64,000 bases of DNA from Syntrophobacter sp. SbD2. GTDB taxonomy: Bacteria; Desulfobacterota; Binatia; UBA9968. Positions 17,270-28,749 of the stretch are shown here, piece after piece (positions within the stretch are counted from its first letter, which is position 1; each line of letters starts with the position of its first letter). The notes below the pieces were generated by a model. It did no database searches and had not been told where the DNA came from. It was given only the letters and a program-made list of their open reading frames with translations. The stretch covers positions 1-64,000 of the forward strand of contig CAMDBU010000005.1 in assembly GCA_945889495.1 (NCBI GenBank). The letters run 5' to 3'. A program made the translations under genes and the position numbers.

Positions 17270-18610
17270 TTAGTGGAAAGGGTTCGGCATATGGCTCATT
17301 AGCGATTTCACGCCGAGCTTGCTGACCCTTTGCATCATTTTTTTCATCTCTAAAAACTGTTTCATCAGACGGTTGATATCGTTGACCGTGGTGCCGCTGC
17401 CAAGCGCGATGCGTTTGCGCCGGCTGCCGTTGAGGAGCGCCGGATTGCGCCGCTCTTGAATGGTCATCGAATGGATGATCGCTTCGACGCGCTTTAGTTC
17501 CTTCTCGGCCTTCTCGGCATCCACTTGGGAGGCAAGTTTTTTGCCGCCGGGGATCATTTCCAGCAAGCTGTTCATCGACCCCATGCGCTTGATTTGCTGC
17601 AACTGGACGAGAAACTCTTCCAGGGTGAACTGCTGTTTTTGAAATGCCTCTTGGAGCTTTTCAGCTTCCTTCTGCTCGACGTTCTGCTGGACCTTGTCGA
17701 TCAGCGACAGCACATCGCCCATGCCCAAGATGCGCGACGCCAAGCGGTCGGGATAGAACGGCTCGAAGGCGTCGAGTTTTTCGCCGACGCCGGAAAACAG
17801 GATCGGCTTGCCGACCATTTGGCGGATCGACAGCGCCGCGCCGCCGCGGGAATCGCCGTCCAATTTGGTCAGGATCACGCCGCTGACCCCCAACTTGCCG
17901 TCGAAGCCCAAGGCTTGATTGACCGCGTCCTGGCCGGTCATTGAGTCGGCGACAAACAGAATCTGATGCGGATTGACCGCGGCTTTGATGGCACTCAGCT
18001 CGGCCATCAGCTCTTCGTCGATATGCAAGCGGCCGGCGGTGTCGATCAACAGCACATCGCAGAATTTTTTCTTGGCCTCATCCAACGCCTGGCGGCAAAT
18101 CGTCACCGGCGAAGTTTCCGGGTTGGAGTCGTACACCGGCAGATCGAGTTCCTTGGCGAGGATCTTTAGCTGCTCGATGGCGGCCGGACGATAAATATCG
18201 GCGGGCACCAGGTAAGGGGTGCGTTTCTTTTCGTTCTTTAAATAGCGCGCTAGCTTGGCCAGGGTAGTGGTTTTGCCCGAGCCTTGCAGGCCGACCAACA
18301 TGATCACCACTGGCGGCGCGGTTTTAAGATCCAGTTCCTGGTAATCGCCGCCCAGCAGTTCCACCAGCTCGTCGCGCACGACTCCGATGAACTGCTGCTC
18401 CGGAGTTAGGCTCAGGAGCACTTCCTTGCCCATGGCCTTGGCTTTGACCGCATCGAGGAAGCTGCGCACCACCTTGAGGTGGACGTCCGCTTCCAACAGG
18501 CCGAGACGCACGTCTCTCAGGGCGTCATCGATATTGCTCTCGGTGATCTTGCCCTGACCGCGGAGCCGCTTAAAGGTTAGTTCAAGCTTGTCGGTTAAAG
18601 ATTCGAACAT
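17270..18610 (-). CDS. ffh: Signal recognition particle protein Ffh
   Basis: A 446-aa SRP54 GTPase. The N domain covers about residues 1-90, and the G domain has the P-loop GLQGSGKTTTLAKLA, DTAGRL and TKLDGDSRGG. The methionine-rich M domain (about 300-446) contains GSMNSLLEMIPGG and the RNA-binding segment SRRKRIALGSGTTVNDINRL. With SRP RNA and FtsY (39359-40285) it targets nascent membrane proteins. It is the first gene of the cluster, downstream of a plausible sigma-70 promoter. Confidence 0.98.
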   Translation of the reverse strand: MFESLTDKLELTFKRLRGQGKITESNIDDALRDVRLGLLEADVHLKVVRSFLDAVKAKAMGKEVLLSLTPEQQFIGVVRDELVELLGGDYQELDLKTAPPVVIMLVGLQGSGKTTTLAKLARYLKNEKKRTPYLVPADIYRPAAIEQLKILAKELDLPVYDSNPETSPVTICRQALDEAKKKFCDVLLIDTAGRLHIDEELMAELSAIKAAVNPHQILFVADSMTGQDAVNQALGFDGKLGVSGVILTKLDGDSRGGAALSIRQMVGKPILFSGVGEKLDAFEPFYPDRLASRILGMGDVLSLIDKVQQNVEQKEAEKLQEAFQKQQFTLEEFLVQLQQIKRMGSMNSLLEMIPGGKKLASQVDAEKAEKELKRVEAIIHSMTIQERRNPALLNGSRRKRIALGSGTTVNDINRLMKQFLEMKKMMQRVSKLGVKSLMSHMPNPFH

Positions 18611-18656
18611 GTATGGGAGTGCTAAGAGGCGATATTTTCAAGAGAATTACCAAAGC

Positions 18657-18685
18657 AAAGTAATAAAAATCGTTTCTGGAGTCAA
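18657..18685 (-). promoter_or_regulatory. Predicted sigma-70 promoter for the ffh operon
   Basis: On the minus strand TTGACT (18680-18685) and TACTTT (18657-18662) are separated by exactly 17 nt, about 50 bp before the ffh start. The -35 matches 5 of 6 consensus bases; the -10 only 3 of 6. Confidence 0.4.
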
Positions 18686-18694
18686 GTTCGCTAG

Positions 18695-18743
18695 AAAAAC
18701 AAAAGCCCGTTACGCGCATCGCCGCCGACGCGCGTAACGGGCT
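18695..18743 (-). terminator. Rho-independent terminator of groES-groL
   Basis: A perfect 14-bp stem (AGCCCGTTACGCGC with its complement at 18730-18743) and a 12-nt loop is followed on the minus strand by TTTTGTTTTTC. It lies 20 bp after the groL stop, between groL and the ffh promoter. Confidence 0.92.
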
Positions 18744-18762
18744 GGGGCAAGTCAAACCGGAG

Positions 18763-20433
<1,671 letters not shown>

Positions 20434-20445
20434 TTACCTGTTTGA

Positions 20446-20736
20446 TTACTTTTCGATAACGCCGAGGATATCGTCCTCGCGCATGATCAGATGCTCTTCG
20501 CCATCAATGTCGATTTCCGAGCCGGAATATTTTCCGAACAGGATGCGGTCGTTGACTTTGACATCGAGCGGGGTGATTTTGCCGTCGTCGTTGACTTTGC
20601 CCTTGCCAACCGCGACCACTTTCCCTTCCTGCGGTTTCTCTTTAGCCGTGTCGGGGATGATGATACCACCCTTGCTTTTCTCTTCCTCGGCGATGCGTTT
20701 GACAATAACCCGGTCCTGTAAAGGCCTTATTTTCAC
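20446..20736 (-). CDS. groS: Co-chaperonin GroES
   Basis: A 96-aa 10-kDa chaperonin ([15 protein letters not shown]...[14 protein letters not shown]). The mobile loop and the C-terminal ILGVIEK are standard. It caps GroEL. The start codon is GTG at 20736, supported by GGAGG 6 nt upstream. No CIRCE operator is visible upstream, but a good sigma-70-type promoter is. Confidence 0.98.
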   Translation of the reverse strand: MKIRPLQDRVIVKRIAEEEKSKGGIIIPDTAKEKPQEGKVVAVGKGKVNDDGKITPLDVKVNDRILFGKYSGSEIDIDGEEHLIMREDDILGVIEK

Positions 20737-20841
20737 TGCGCGCCTCCTTTCAAGCGTTTGGATTTAACTGACTGATTTTTAAGTAGTTTGCCGTTAGTTG
20801 GAGCCGCCGGCGCAGGGCCGAGGACAAACTAGAGCGGGGTG

Positions 20842-20869
20842 AATCTAAGCATCAATCGCCTGCTGTCAA
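20842..20869 (-). promoter_or_regulatory. Predicted promoter for groES-groL
   Basis: On the minus strand a perfect -35 TTGACA (20864-20869) is followed after 16 nt by TAGATT (20842-20847). The leader to the groS start would be about 100 nt. Neither a CIRCE inverted repeat nor a sigma-32-type sequence is evident, suggesting housekeeping transcription or another regulator. Confidence 0.6.
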
Positions 20870-20924
20870 GGTTTTATTCGGAGAAATTCTCATAGATATC
20901 AAGCGGGTGGGCTGGCTGGGCCGG

Positions 20925-21200
20925 CTAGCGCCGGTGCTTTCTCGACTCTTCCTCATAGTACTTGCGGTACATGACATCCCATTCCCGGCTGCCTGGTGGG
21001 ACAAATCGCGATAGGGTCGAGATCTTCTGGCGCACCGCGTCGTCGATCTGGTCCTCAAAATGAAAAAACTCTTGGAGGATCTGCTTGGTCTCGGTTAGTG
21101 CGCGGCCGTCGCTGGGGAACTCCGCCAGTTTCGATTTGGCCAAACCATCGAGCACCAGATGGGCCAGGTGCGAGATACGGCTGTCGGAAAGCCGGCTCAT
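20925..21200 (-). CDS. DUF507 family protein (second of a tandem pair)
   Basis: A 91-aa helical protein of the DUF507 family (PF04368), function unknown. The sequence opens MSRLSDSRISHLAHLVLDGL and has the FHFEDQIDDAVRQKISTLSR segment that parallels the EEEAIEDEARKML part of its neighbour. Its ATG overlaps the TGA of the upstream DUF507 gene (ATGA at 21197-21200), so the two are translationally coupled. They precede groES on the same strand. Confidence 0.85.
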   Translation of the reverse strand: MSRLSDSRISHLAHLVLDGLAKSKLAEFPSDGRALTETKQILQEFFHFEDQIDDAVRQKISTLSRFVPPGSREWDVMYRKYYEEESRKHRR

Positions 21201-21472
21201 AGGATGAAGCCTTTCTTGGCCGCCAGTTTCTGCTTGGCGAGTAAAAACATCTTGAAGGGGTCCATGTCCTTACTCGCCTGGGCGACGCTGGCGAGCATCT
21301 TGCGCGCTTCATCCTCGATCGCTTCTTCTTCGGCGAAGTTGCGGTTGATCGCCTCGATGATTTTCGCCTTGAGCTCAACATCGCTCGCTTTGCTGGCGAT
21401 CAAGTCTTTTTTCCGATAGCCGGCGAGCAGTTGGGCGGCCAGGCGATCGAGCTGTTCGGATTTAATTTTCAT
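21197..21472 (-). CDS. DUF507 family protein (first of a tandem pair)
   Basis: A 91-aa DUF507 protein beginning MKIKSEQLDRLAAQLLAGY, with the acidic helix FAEEEAIEDEARKMLASVA. It is homologous to the following gene but clearly diverged, so the pair is an old duplication, probably forming a heteromer. It starts at the edge of the DnaA-box-rich intergenic region. Confidence 0.85.
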   Translation of the reverse strand: MKIKSEQLDRLAAQLLAGYRKKDLIASKASDVELKAKIIEAINRNFAEEEAIEDEARKMLASVAQASKDMDPFKMFLLAKQKLAAKKGFIL

Positions 21473-21475
21473 GGC

Positions 21476-21764
21476 TGTGAATAAGTTGTGAATAAGCGCC
21501 CGTGAACCGGTGCATGGGCCGGTACTGGCGCGCGCCGCATTAAGTTCTATCGGCCTGGCGATTTGATGTCAATTGGGTTGCCAGAACCGCCATCATTGTC
21601 GCGCAATCTCAGTTAAATTCTTGTGCCTCAGAAGAATTTTTGCCAAGATGGTAAATCCAATGGCTACCATGCGATCCTCATTTCAAAGTTATCCACAGCG
21701 CCACTGCCGCTGCGCGGATCGACCATCGGCTCACCCTGTGGAGAACTTCCTTGGCTGTGCATAA
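21476..21764. other. Cluster of DnaA-box-like 9-mers (candidate replication origin)
   Basis: Five 9-mers within one mismatch of TTATCCACA occur in 289 bp: TGTGAATAA at 21476-21484 and again at 21487-21495 (phased 11 bp apart, reverse orientation), a perfect TTATCCACA at 21689-21697, TGTGGAGAA at 21737-21745 and TGTGCATAA at 21756-21764. The region lies between divergent genes, and genes on each side point away from it. No dnaA, dnaN or gidA is near. The 21473-21750 gap holds no gene. It is an origin, a DnaA-controlled promoter or a DnaA-binding reservoir. Confidence 0.45.
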
Positions 21765-22659
21765 GCCCCGGCGCCTGCTGCCCGGCGCGCGTATTGGCGT
21801 GGTCGCGCCGGCCGGCAGCGTCGACATCGCCGCGCTGCAAGCGGGCGTCGCCGCCATCGAAGCCCAGGGTTTCGCCGTCGAGCTGGCGCCAGGAATTTTT
21901 CAGCGCGATGGTTACTTGGCTGGCGCGGGCGCCGAACGGGCGCGCGACTTGATCGAGTTCTATCGTCGCGACGATATCGCCGCGATTTTCTGCGCCCGGG
22001 GCGGCTTCGGCTCGATCCAAACCCTCGAACATTTGCCCGTCGACATCGGGAACCATCCCAAACTCTTGGTCGGCTACAGCGATATCACCATCCTGCTCAA
22101 CTGGCTGCGCGCACGCTGCGCCATGGTGACGATCCATGGTCCCATGGTGGCCACCGACTTGGCGCGCGGCTTGAGCGCGCGCTGCGCCGCCCATTTCTGG
22201 GATCTGCTATGCGGCCGTGTTGACCGATGGGAGTTAGCGTTGGGTGAAAGTTTGCGCGGCGGCCAAGTCGAAGCGGAGCTCGCCGGCGGCTGCTTGTCGA
22301 TGTTGGTTACCACCCTGGGCACCCCATACGAGATCGATACCGCCGGTAAAATTCTTTTTCTCGAAGATGTCGGCGAAGCGCCTTACCGCGTCGAGCGCAT
22401 GCTGACCCACTTGCAGATGGCCGGCAAGCTTGACCGGCTCGCCGGTGTAGTGTTTGGTGACTTTACCGAATGTCACGGCGACGGTCCGCGCGATGTCCGC
22501 GCGGTGATCGGCGAGGTATTCGCTAAGGCTGACTATCCAGTGGTGCTGGGATTAGCTGCCGGTCATGGCGCCGAGAATTTCGCGTTGCCCTTGGGCGTCA
22601 GGATGCGATTGGACGGCGAGCGCGCGACCTTGGCGATGTTGGAGTCAGCGGTATTGTAA
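21751..22659 (+). CDS. ldcA: L,D-carboxypeptidase (peptidase S66)
   Basis: A 302-aa LdcA-type serine peptidase. The fold markers are PGARIGVVAPAGSVD, CARGGFGS, the nucleophile Ser in LVGYSDIT, the Glu in FLEDVGEAPYRVERML and the His in GLAAGHGAEN. It removes the terminal D-Ala from the muropeptide tetrapeptide to give the tripeptide for reuse. TTG at 21751 is chosen because GGAG lies 7 nt upstream. It is the first gene of a recycling operon with the serine hydrolase and mpl. Confidence 0.92.
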   Translation: MAVHKPRRLLPGARIGVVAPAGSVDIAALQAGVAAIEAQGFAVELAPGIFQRDGYLAGAGAERARDLIEFYRRDDIAAIFCARGGFGSIQTLEHLPVDIGNHPKLLVGYSDITILLNWLRARCAMVTIHGPMVATDLARGLSARCAAHFWDLLCGRVDRWELALGESLRGGQVEAELAGGCLSMLVTTLGTPYEIDTAGKILFLEDVGEAPYRVERMLTHLQMAGKLDRLAGVVFGDFTECHGDGPRDVRAVIGEVFAKADYPVVLGLAAGHGAENFALPLGVRMRLDGERATLAMLESAVL

Positions 22660-22685
22660 CTTTCTCTAAACCCCGATCACAAATT

Positions 22686-23815
22686 ATGGCGATGAATTTT
22701 CAACCGGTGGAGAGCGCGTTCAATGACGCGGTGGCGCAAGGGGTTTTCCCCGGCGCGGTGGTGTTGGTGTGCAAGGACGAAGAGGTGGTCTTCGAGAAAG
22801 CCTTCGGTTACCGGTCGCTCTTGCCGCAGAAGAGCCCCATGCAGCTGGAGACCACCTTCGATCTGGCCTCCTTGACCAAGCCGATGGCGACCACGGTGGC
22901 GATCATGCTCATGGTGCGCGAAGCTAAGCTGCGCCTCGACGATAAACTGACGCGGGTCATTCCGATGTTCGGCGTCTTCGGCAAAAGCTTGACCACCTTT
23001 CGCCAGCTGCTCAACCATTCGTCCGGCTTAGCGGCGTGGAAGCCCTACCATGAAGAGATCGTCAAGATGGAAAAGGCTGGGCGGATCAATTTTTTCATCA
23101 GCCGGGCGGCGAAGAGTTACGTCTTGGAGCAAATTCACCGCGACAAGCCGGTGAGCGCGCCCGGCGTTCAGGCGCTCTACAGCGATCTCGGCTTCATGGT
23201 TTTGGCCGAAGCCGTCGAAACCATTTCCAGCAGTAGCTTGGACCGTTTCTGCCAGGAGCGGGTTTTTAAGCCGTTGGGCCTGCGCTCCACCGGCTTTGTC
23301 GATTTGACTGAGCTGCGCAAACGGCGACTGCAACCGGTGGAAGAGGCGATCGCGCCCACCGAGCAATGTCCCTGGCGCAAAAAAATTCTCTGCGGTGAAG
23401 TCCATGACGACAACGCCTACGCCATGGGCGGGGTATGCGGCCATGCCGGGCTGTTTTCCTCGGCGCGCGATGTCCATACTTTTTTGCTGCGCATGAACCG
23501 CTGCTTGCAGGGCAAGGATGATTTTCTGCCCCAGTCGGTGCTGCAAGAGTTTTTGACCAAGGACGCTTCGGTTGCCAATTCGACCTACGCGCTGGGCTGG
23601 GATACGCCGTCGCCAAGCAACTCATCGAGCGGCACGTTGTTTTCGCCGCGCTCGGTGGGCCATCTCGGTTTCACCGGTTGCTCGATGTGGTGGGATCTGG
23701 AAAAAAACTGCCATGTCATTTTGCTCACCAACCGGGTTCACCCAACCCGCAAGAACGAAAAGATTCGCGACTTCCGGCCGCAAATCCATGACCTGATTAT
23801 GAAGGCGATGTTTTC

Positions 23816-23819
<4 letters not shown>
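22686..23819 (+). CDS. Serine hydrolase of the beta-lactamase/PBP4* family
   Basis: A 377-aa class C beta-lactamase-like protein. The SxxK motif SLTK lies in FDLASLTKPMAT (about residue 60), YSD appears in LYSDLGFMVLAEA as the YxN equivalent, and GHLGFTG is the third motif. No signal peptide is seen, so a cytoplasmic enzyme is likely. It overlaps mpl by 4 bases (ATGA) and sits between ldcA and mpl, which suggests a role on muropeptides; esterase activity is the alternative. Confidence 0.85.
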
Positions 23820-25219
<1,400 letters not shown>

Positions 25220-25231
<12 letters not shown>

Positions 25232-25447
25232 ATAACGCTGGGCGCACTCTTCGCTACAAAAGAACTTTCCTTGGCGGGCTACCGCTTCAGATTTTGGCAA
25301 GTAGGTTTGGCACTGCGGGTCGAGCACCATTTGCTCGCCCAAGCGCGCTGGGTCGATAGGCTGCTTGCCGCCGCGTAGCAGCGGCTTCAGAGCCGAGTAG
25401 ACGATGTAGATGACGATGAAAAGAAAAACCAGACGGAGCAGCGTCAT
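25220..25447 (-). CDS. Small membrane protein with a Cys-rich TRASH-like tail
   Basis: A 75-aa protein with an N-terminal transmembrane helix (LLRLVFLFIVIYIVYSAL) and a C-terminal segment with LDPQCQTYLP and FFCSEECAQRYL, a small zinc- or metal-binding type similar to PP0621/TRASH-like proteins. ATG at 25447 has AGGAG 4 nt upstream. It overlaps the 3' end of the convergent mpl by 12 bp. Function unknown. Confidence 0.75.
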
Positions 25448-25479
25448 GTCGCTCCTAGCGAGGGGATAGTGGAACTCCC

Positions 25480-25983
25480 CTAAACATGAAAGATATGGAT
25501 CTTCTTATCGTCTTTGACCTTGACGAGCATTTCGGAAATGGTGATGCCGAGTTCCGGATGGATCACCTGCGGCGCGATCTCGCTCAGGGGAATCAAGACG
25601 AATTTGCGGCTGGCCATTTCTGGGTGGGGAATGCGCAGAGTTTTTTTCTTCACCACCGCCAGATCGAAAAGCAAGATGTCGAGATCGATGACTCGCGAGC
25701 CCCAGCGCTTCTTGACCTTCTTGCGCCCCATGGCGCGCTCGATGTTCTTGAATTTTTCCAACAGCGCATCGGGTTTGAAGCGGGTTTCGATCTCGATGGC
25801 GCCGTTGACGTACCAGTCTTTGGAGTCGCCCAGCGGTTCGCTTTCGTAGAGCGAAGATTCTTTGATGACGCGGGTGTCGGGCAGCTTGCCGATGCGCTCC
25901 ACCGCATCGAAGAAGTTCTCTCTCCGGTTGCCGATATTGGAGCCGATGCCAATATAGACCTGGTGGGTAACAACGCTAGCCAT
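25480..25983 (-). CDS. folK: 2-amino-4-hydroxy-6-hydroxymethyldihydropteridine pyrophosphokinase
   Basis: A 167-aa HPPK with GIGSNIGNRRENFFDA and the signature RWGSRVIDLDILLFD carrying the two metal-binding Asp residues. It transfers pyrophosphate from ATP to the pterin in folate synthesis. The gene lies 22 nt after dapL and is probably in the same transcript. Confidence 0.95.
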   Translation of the reverse strand: MASVVTHQVYIGIGSNIGNRRENFFDAVERIGKLPDTRVIKESSLYESEPLGDSKDWYVNGAIEIETRFKPDALLEKFKNIERAMGRKKVKKRWGSRVIDLDILLFDLAVVKKKTLRIPHPEMASRKFVLIPLSEIAPQVIHPELGITISEMLVKVKDDKKIHIFHV

Positions 25984-26005
25984 GGTGCGCTATGGAAAAT
26001 GGGCG

Positions 26006-27178
26006 CTAAAGCTTGACCCGGCGAATCCTTTCCGCAACCTCCCGCAGTCGTTCTTTGTCGACGCACACGGTAAAACGCACATAGCCTTCGCCGGCATCGC
26101 CGAAACCGTTGCCGGGGGTGGTGACCACGCCAGCCTCGTCGAGCAGTTTGGTCGCGAAGTCGGCCGACGACAGTCCCTTGGGACAGCTCACCCAGACGTA
26201 AAAGGTCGCCTTGGGCTTTTCGCATTCGAGGCCGACAGCGCGCAGGCCGTCGACTAAGATATCGCGCCGCTCTTGATAAATTTTCCGCGACGGCTCGACG
26301 ATCTGGTCGCCCAAGCGCAACGCTTCGATGCCGGCCTCTTGGACGGCTTGGAAAATCCCCGAGTCGAGGTTCGATTTTGCCTGCGCCAAACCGCCGACGA
26401 TCTCCGGATTGCCCACCGCCATGCCGATGCGCCAGCCGGTCATGTTGAAGGTCTTGGACAGCGAGTGAAACTCGATGCCGACCTCGCGGGCGCCGTCAAC
26501 TTCAAGAAAACTCATCGGCCGGTAGCCGTCGTAGCCCATTTCGGTATATGCGGCGTCATGGCAGACGATGACGTTATACTTATTCGCGAAGGCGACCACC
26601 CGCTGGTAAAAATCCTTGTCCGCCACCGCGGCGGTGGGGTTATTGGGATAGTTGATCCACAAGAGCTTGGCGCGCTTGGCGACCTCGGCGGGGATGGCGT
26701 CCAGGTCGGGCAGGAATTTATTTTCTTTTTTCAGAGGCAGAAAATAATTGGTGCCGCCGTTGAACGCCGTGCCGATATGGTAGACCGGGTAGCAGGGACT
26801 CGATACTAGAACCACATCACCAGGATCGACGAAGGCCACCGCCATGTTACCGATGCCTTCCTTGGAACCGATCAAGGAACAGACTTCTTTGCCAGGATCG
26901 AGGCTCACGCCGAAACGAGTTTTGTACCAATCGGTTACCGCCTGGCGAAACTCCGGCATGCCGGAGCTGCTCGGATAACGGTGATTGACCGGCCGGCTGG
27001 CGCCTTCCAACAATTTCTCCACCACCGTCGCCGGCGTCGGGATATCGGGGTCGCCGATACCGAGATCAATCAAGTCCACGCCGCGGCCCAAGGCTTCGCG
27101 CTTGCGGCGGTCGATTTCAGCGAACAGGTAGGGTGGTAAATCGTTGATTCGTTTGGCTTTTTTAATGGTGAGCGACAA
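26006..27178 (-). CDS. dapL: LL-diaminopimelate aminotransferase (DapL)
   Basis: A 390-aa class I PLP aminotransferase that matches the DapL group: IDLGIGDPDIPTP, YPSSSGMPEFRQAV, LLWINYPNNPTAA and the PLP lysine in HSLSKTFNMTGWRIGMAVG. It makes LL-DAP directly from tetrahydrodipicolinate, for lysine and meso-DAP, which Mpl next door handles. The start is TTG at 27178 with GGAGG upstream. The first gene of an operon with folK. Another aminotransferase activity of the same fold is possible. Confidence 0.88.
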   Translation of the reverse strand: MSLTIKKAKRINDLPPYLFAEIDRRKREALGRGVDLIDLGIGDPDIPTPATVVEKLLEGASRPVNHRYPSSSGMPEFRQAVTDWYKTRFGVSLDPGKEVCSLIGSKEGIGNMAVAFVDPGDVVLVSSPCYPVYHIGTAFNGGTNYFLPLKKENKFLPDLDAIPAEVAKRAKLLWINYPNNPTAAVADKDFYQRVVAFANKYNVIVCHDAAYTEMGYDGYRPMSFLEVDGAREVGIEFHSLSKTFNMTGWRIGMAVGNPEIVGGLAQAKSNLDSGIFQAVQEAGIEALRLGDQIVEPSRKIYQERRDILVDGLRAVGLECEKPKATFYVWVSCPKGLSSADFATKLLDEAGVVTTPGNGFGDAGEGYVRFTVCVDKERLREVAERIRRVKL

Positions 27179-27210
27179 TGCCTTCGATCCTCCGTATGAA
27201 AATCGCCCTA

Positions 27211-27239
27211 ATTTTACCTGTTTTTTGCAAGTTTGACAA
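27211..27239 (-). promoter_or_regulatory. Predicted sigma-70 promoter for dapL-folK
   Basis: On the minus strand TTGTCA (27234-27239) and TAAAAT (27211-27216) are separated by 17 nt; each matches 5 of 6 consensus bases. It lies about 30 bp before the dapL start. Confidence 0.6.
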
Positions 27240-27298
27240 CCATGGGCAGTTTTAGCGATTTTGCCATGCCGCTGGGAAATCGTTAGGATGATCGGACC

Positions 27299-27790
27299 AT
27301 GGAGCTGATCATCGACGGTTATAATTTACTGGCGCTGGAAAAACGCTTGGATCGCGGCCTTGAGCAGAGCCGCAATTCACTGATCGGCCGCTTGGTGCGC
27401 TACCGAAAAGCCAAGCCGATGCAACTAACCGTGGTGTTCGATGGTTGGCGCTCCGGTTCCGCCAGCGAGACCAGCTTAACCCAGGATGGCATTACCATCG
27501 TCTACTCGCGCTTGGGTGAAAAGGCCGACGCCGTGGTGATTCGGCTGGCGCGGCAGAAAAATCACGGCGCGGTTGTGGTGTCGTCGGACCGCGAGATTCG
27601 TAACGCCGTCGAGCGCTTTGGCGCGGTGGCGATTCGCGCTCAGGAATTTTACGATATTCTCGAAGAGTTGGACTTTCCCGGCGCAGCCGAAGAGTTTGCC
27701 GACTGGCAAGACGATCCGCCCAAGCGCGCCGGGCGGATTTCCAAGATCGATCGCAAGCGTCAGGATAGTCTGCGTAAGCTGCGTCTCTAA
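27299..27790 (+). CDS. YacP-like NYN-domain nuclease
   Basis: A 163-aa protein of the NYN_YacP family (PF05991), a PIN-like RNase fold. Conserved acidic sites appear in ELIIDGYNLL, VVFDGWRSG, KADAVVIRLA and VVSSDREIRNAV. The basic tail RISKIDRKRQDSLRKLRL fits RNA binding. In Bacillus, YacP/Rae1 cleaves mRNA on the ribosome; this protein's target is unknown. It is a single gene. Confidence 0.85.
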   Translation: MELIIDGYNLLALEKRLDRGLEQSRNSLIGRLVRYRKAKPMQLTVVFDGWRSGSASETSLTQDGITIVYSRLGEKADAVVIRLARQKNHGAVVVSSDREIRNAVERFGAVAIRAQEFYDILEELDFPGAAEEFADWQDDPPKRAGRISKIDRKRQDSLRKLRL

Positions 27791-27802
27791 GCAGCCGAAC
27801 AG

Positions 27803-28474
27803 TTACTTGCTCGCGCCATGCTCGACCCGGCTCAATAGACCGTTGATGAAAATCAGTACCGAACCGTTGGGATAAAGCCACTGTTCTTCGGCGTTCTTGA
27901 TCGGGCCGCGCATCTTGGTCACTCGGGTTGGCGCTCCCAGTACATTTTTTACCTCACTGGTGTTCCAGCCGGGGATCGCTTGCTTCTTGATCGCGGCTTC
28001 CTTGATCGCCGGCGACCAGGGCTGCTTGTGAATCCACTCGATGCGCTTCTTATCGGCGTCGGCCGCTTCGGCGAGTTTGCGCTTGTCGTCGGCCGCTGGA
28101 TCGGTGGTAACGATGGTTAGATTGAACGCTTCGAGAAACTGTTCCGGGCTGATGTAAGCTTCCTGGCCGTTCTCACGTTTAATTTTGTAGTAAGGATTCT
28201 TCGCCGTCTGGCCGACCAACTCAGTGATTTGCAACGATTCAACGCTGTCGATGCGCAAAAGCTTGCCATTGGCCGTCGGCGTGACGCTCAAGCTTGGCCC
28301 CTTGCCGTCGATGGGCTGGCTCCAAAAGGTCTGTCCGACTCGGCTGGCCAAAGCTTCCATCTGTTTGGCGGTGTAGTGGTGCGAAGCGCCAAGCGGTGGC
28401 ACGACGCTGAGCAGTAACCATGCGCCAAGTACGAAGCCCGTGGCGTTTGGTCTGGCAATGTTCAAAGGCTTCAT
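27803..28474 (-). CDS. Exported protein with a BamE/SmpA-like C-terminus
   Basis: About 223 aa from the ATG at 28474, with a signal peptide (GFVLGAWLLLSVVPPLGASH). The middle part (PYYKIKRENGQEAYISPEQF) suggests a small beta domain and the C-terminus (WNTSEVKNVLGAPTRVTK, then EEQWLYPNGSVLIFINGLL) resembles SmpA/BamE-type domains. It is probably periplasmic. The open frame extends upstream through the tRNA gene, which is not coding. The function is not known. Confidence 0.7.
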   Translation of the reverse strand: MKPLNIARPNATGFVLGAWLLLSVVPPLGASHHYTAKQMEALASRVGQTFWSQPIDGKGPSLSVTPTANGKLLRIDSVESLQITELVGQTAKNPYYKIKRENGQEAYISPEQFLEAFNLTIVTTDPAADDKRKLAEAADADKKRIEWIHKQPWSPAIKEAAIKKQAIPGWNTSEVKNVLGAPTRVTKMRGPIKNAEEQWLYPNGSVLIFINGLLSRVEHGASK

Positions 28475-28610
28475 CGAATAACTGCTACCTCTGCTAGTTT
28501 GACGATTGGCGACGCAAAATCTTTGTACAATGAAATCTACCAGCTCTGGACGGTGACGCAAGCCGAAAGCCTTGGCAGTGATGGCCAGCGTGGCTTCAGT
28601 TGGTTGGGAA

Positions 28611-28644
28611 TGGAAAAAATAAAAAAGGGGTCGTGAAGACCCCT
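28611..28644 (-). terminator. Rho-independent terminator of the tRNA-Met gene
   Basis: A stem AGGGGTC / GACCCCT with a 5-nt loop is followed on the minus strand by TTTTTTATTTTTT. It lies 11 bp downstream of the tRNA 3' end. Confidence 0.9.
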
Positions 28645-28654
28645 TGAATATATT

Positions 28655-28731
28655 TGGTTGCGGGGCCGGGATTTGAACCCGGGACCTCAAGGTTATGAGC
28701 CTTGCGAGCTGCCAGACTGCTCCACCCCGCG
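28655..28731 (-). tRNA. Initiator tRNA-fMet (anticodon CAT)
   Basis: A 77-nt cloverleaf with an encoded CCA end. The 5' end CGCGGGGTGGAGCAG pairs with CCCCGCA, leaving the C1-A72 mismatch that marks bacterial initiator tRNA. The anticodon loop is CTCATAA. The anticodon stem is CAAGG/CCTTG, so only two of the three usual G-C pairs next to the loop are present (the outermost is A-U). The T-loop GGTTCAAATCC is standard. It has its own promoter and terminator. Confidence 0.95.
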
Positions 28732-28749
28732 ATAAACTTCGGAGTGATC

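Noticed and set aside
18617-18625. CIRCE half-site TTAGCACTC near the ffh start
   Set aside because: The second half GAGTGCTAA is not present at the 9-nt spacing, and the neighbouring gene is ffh rather than groE or dnaK.
28475-28690. Frame extending the 27803-28474 protein upstream through the tRNA gene
   Set aside because: The extension translates the tRNA and its terminator. The signal peptide at 28474 gives the real start.
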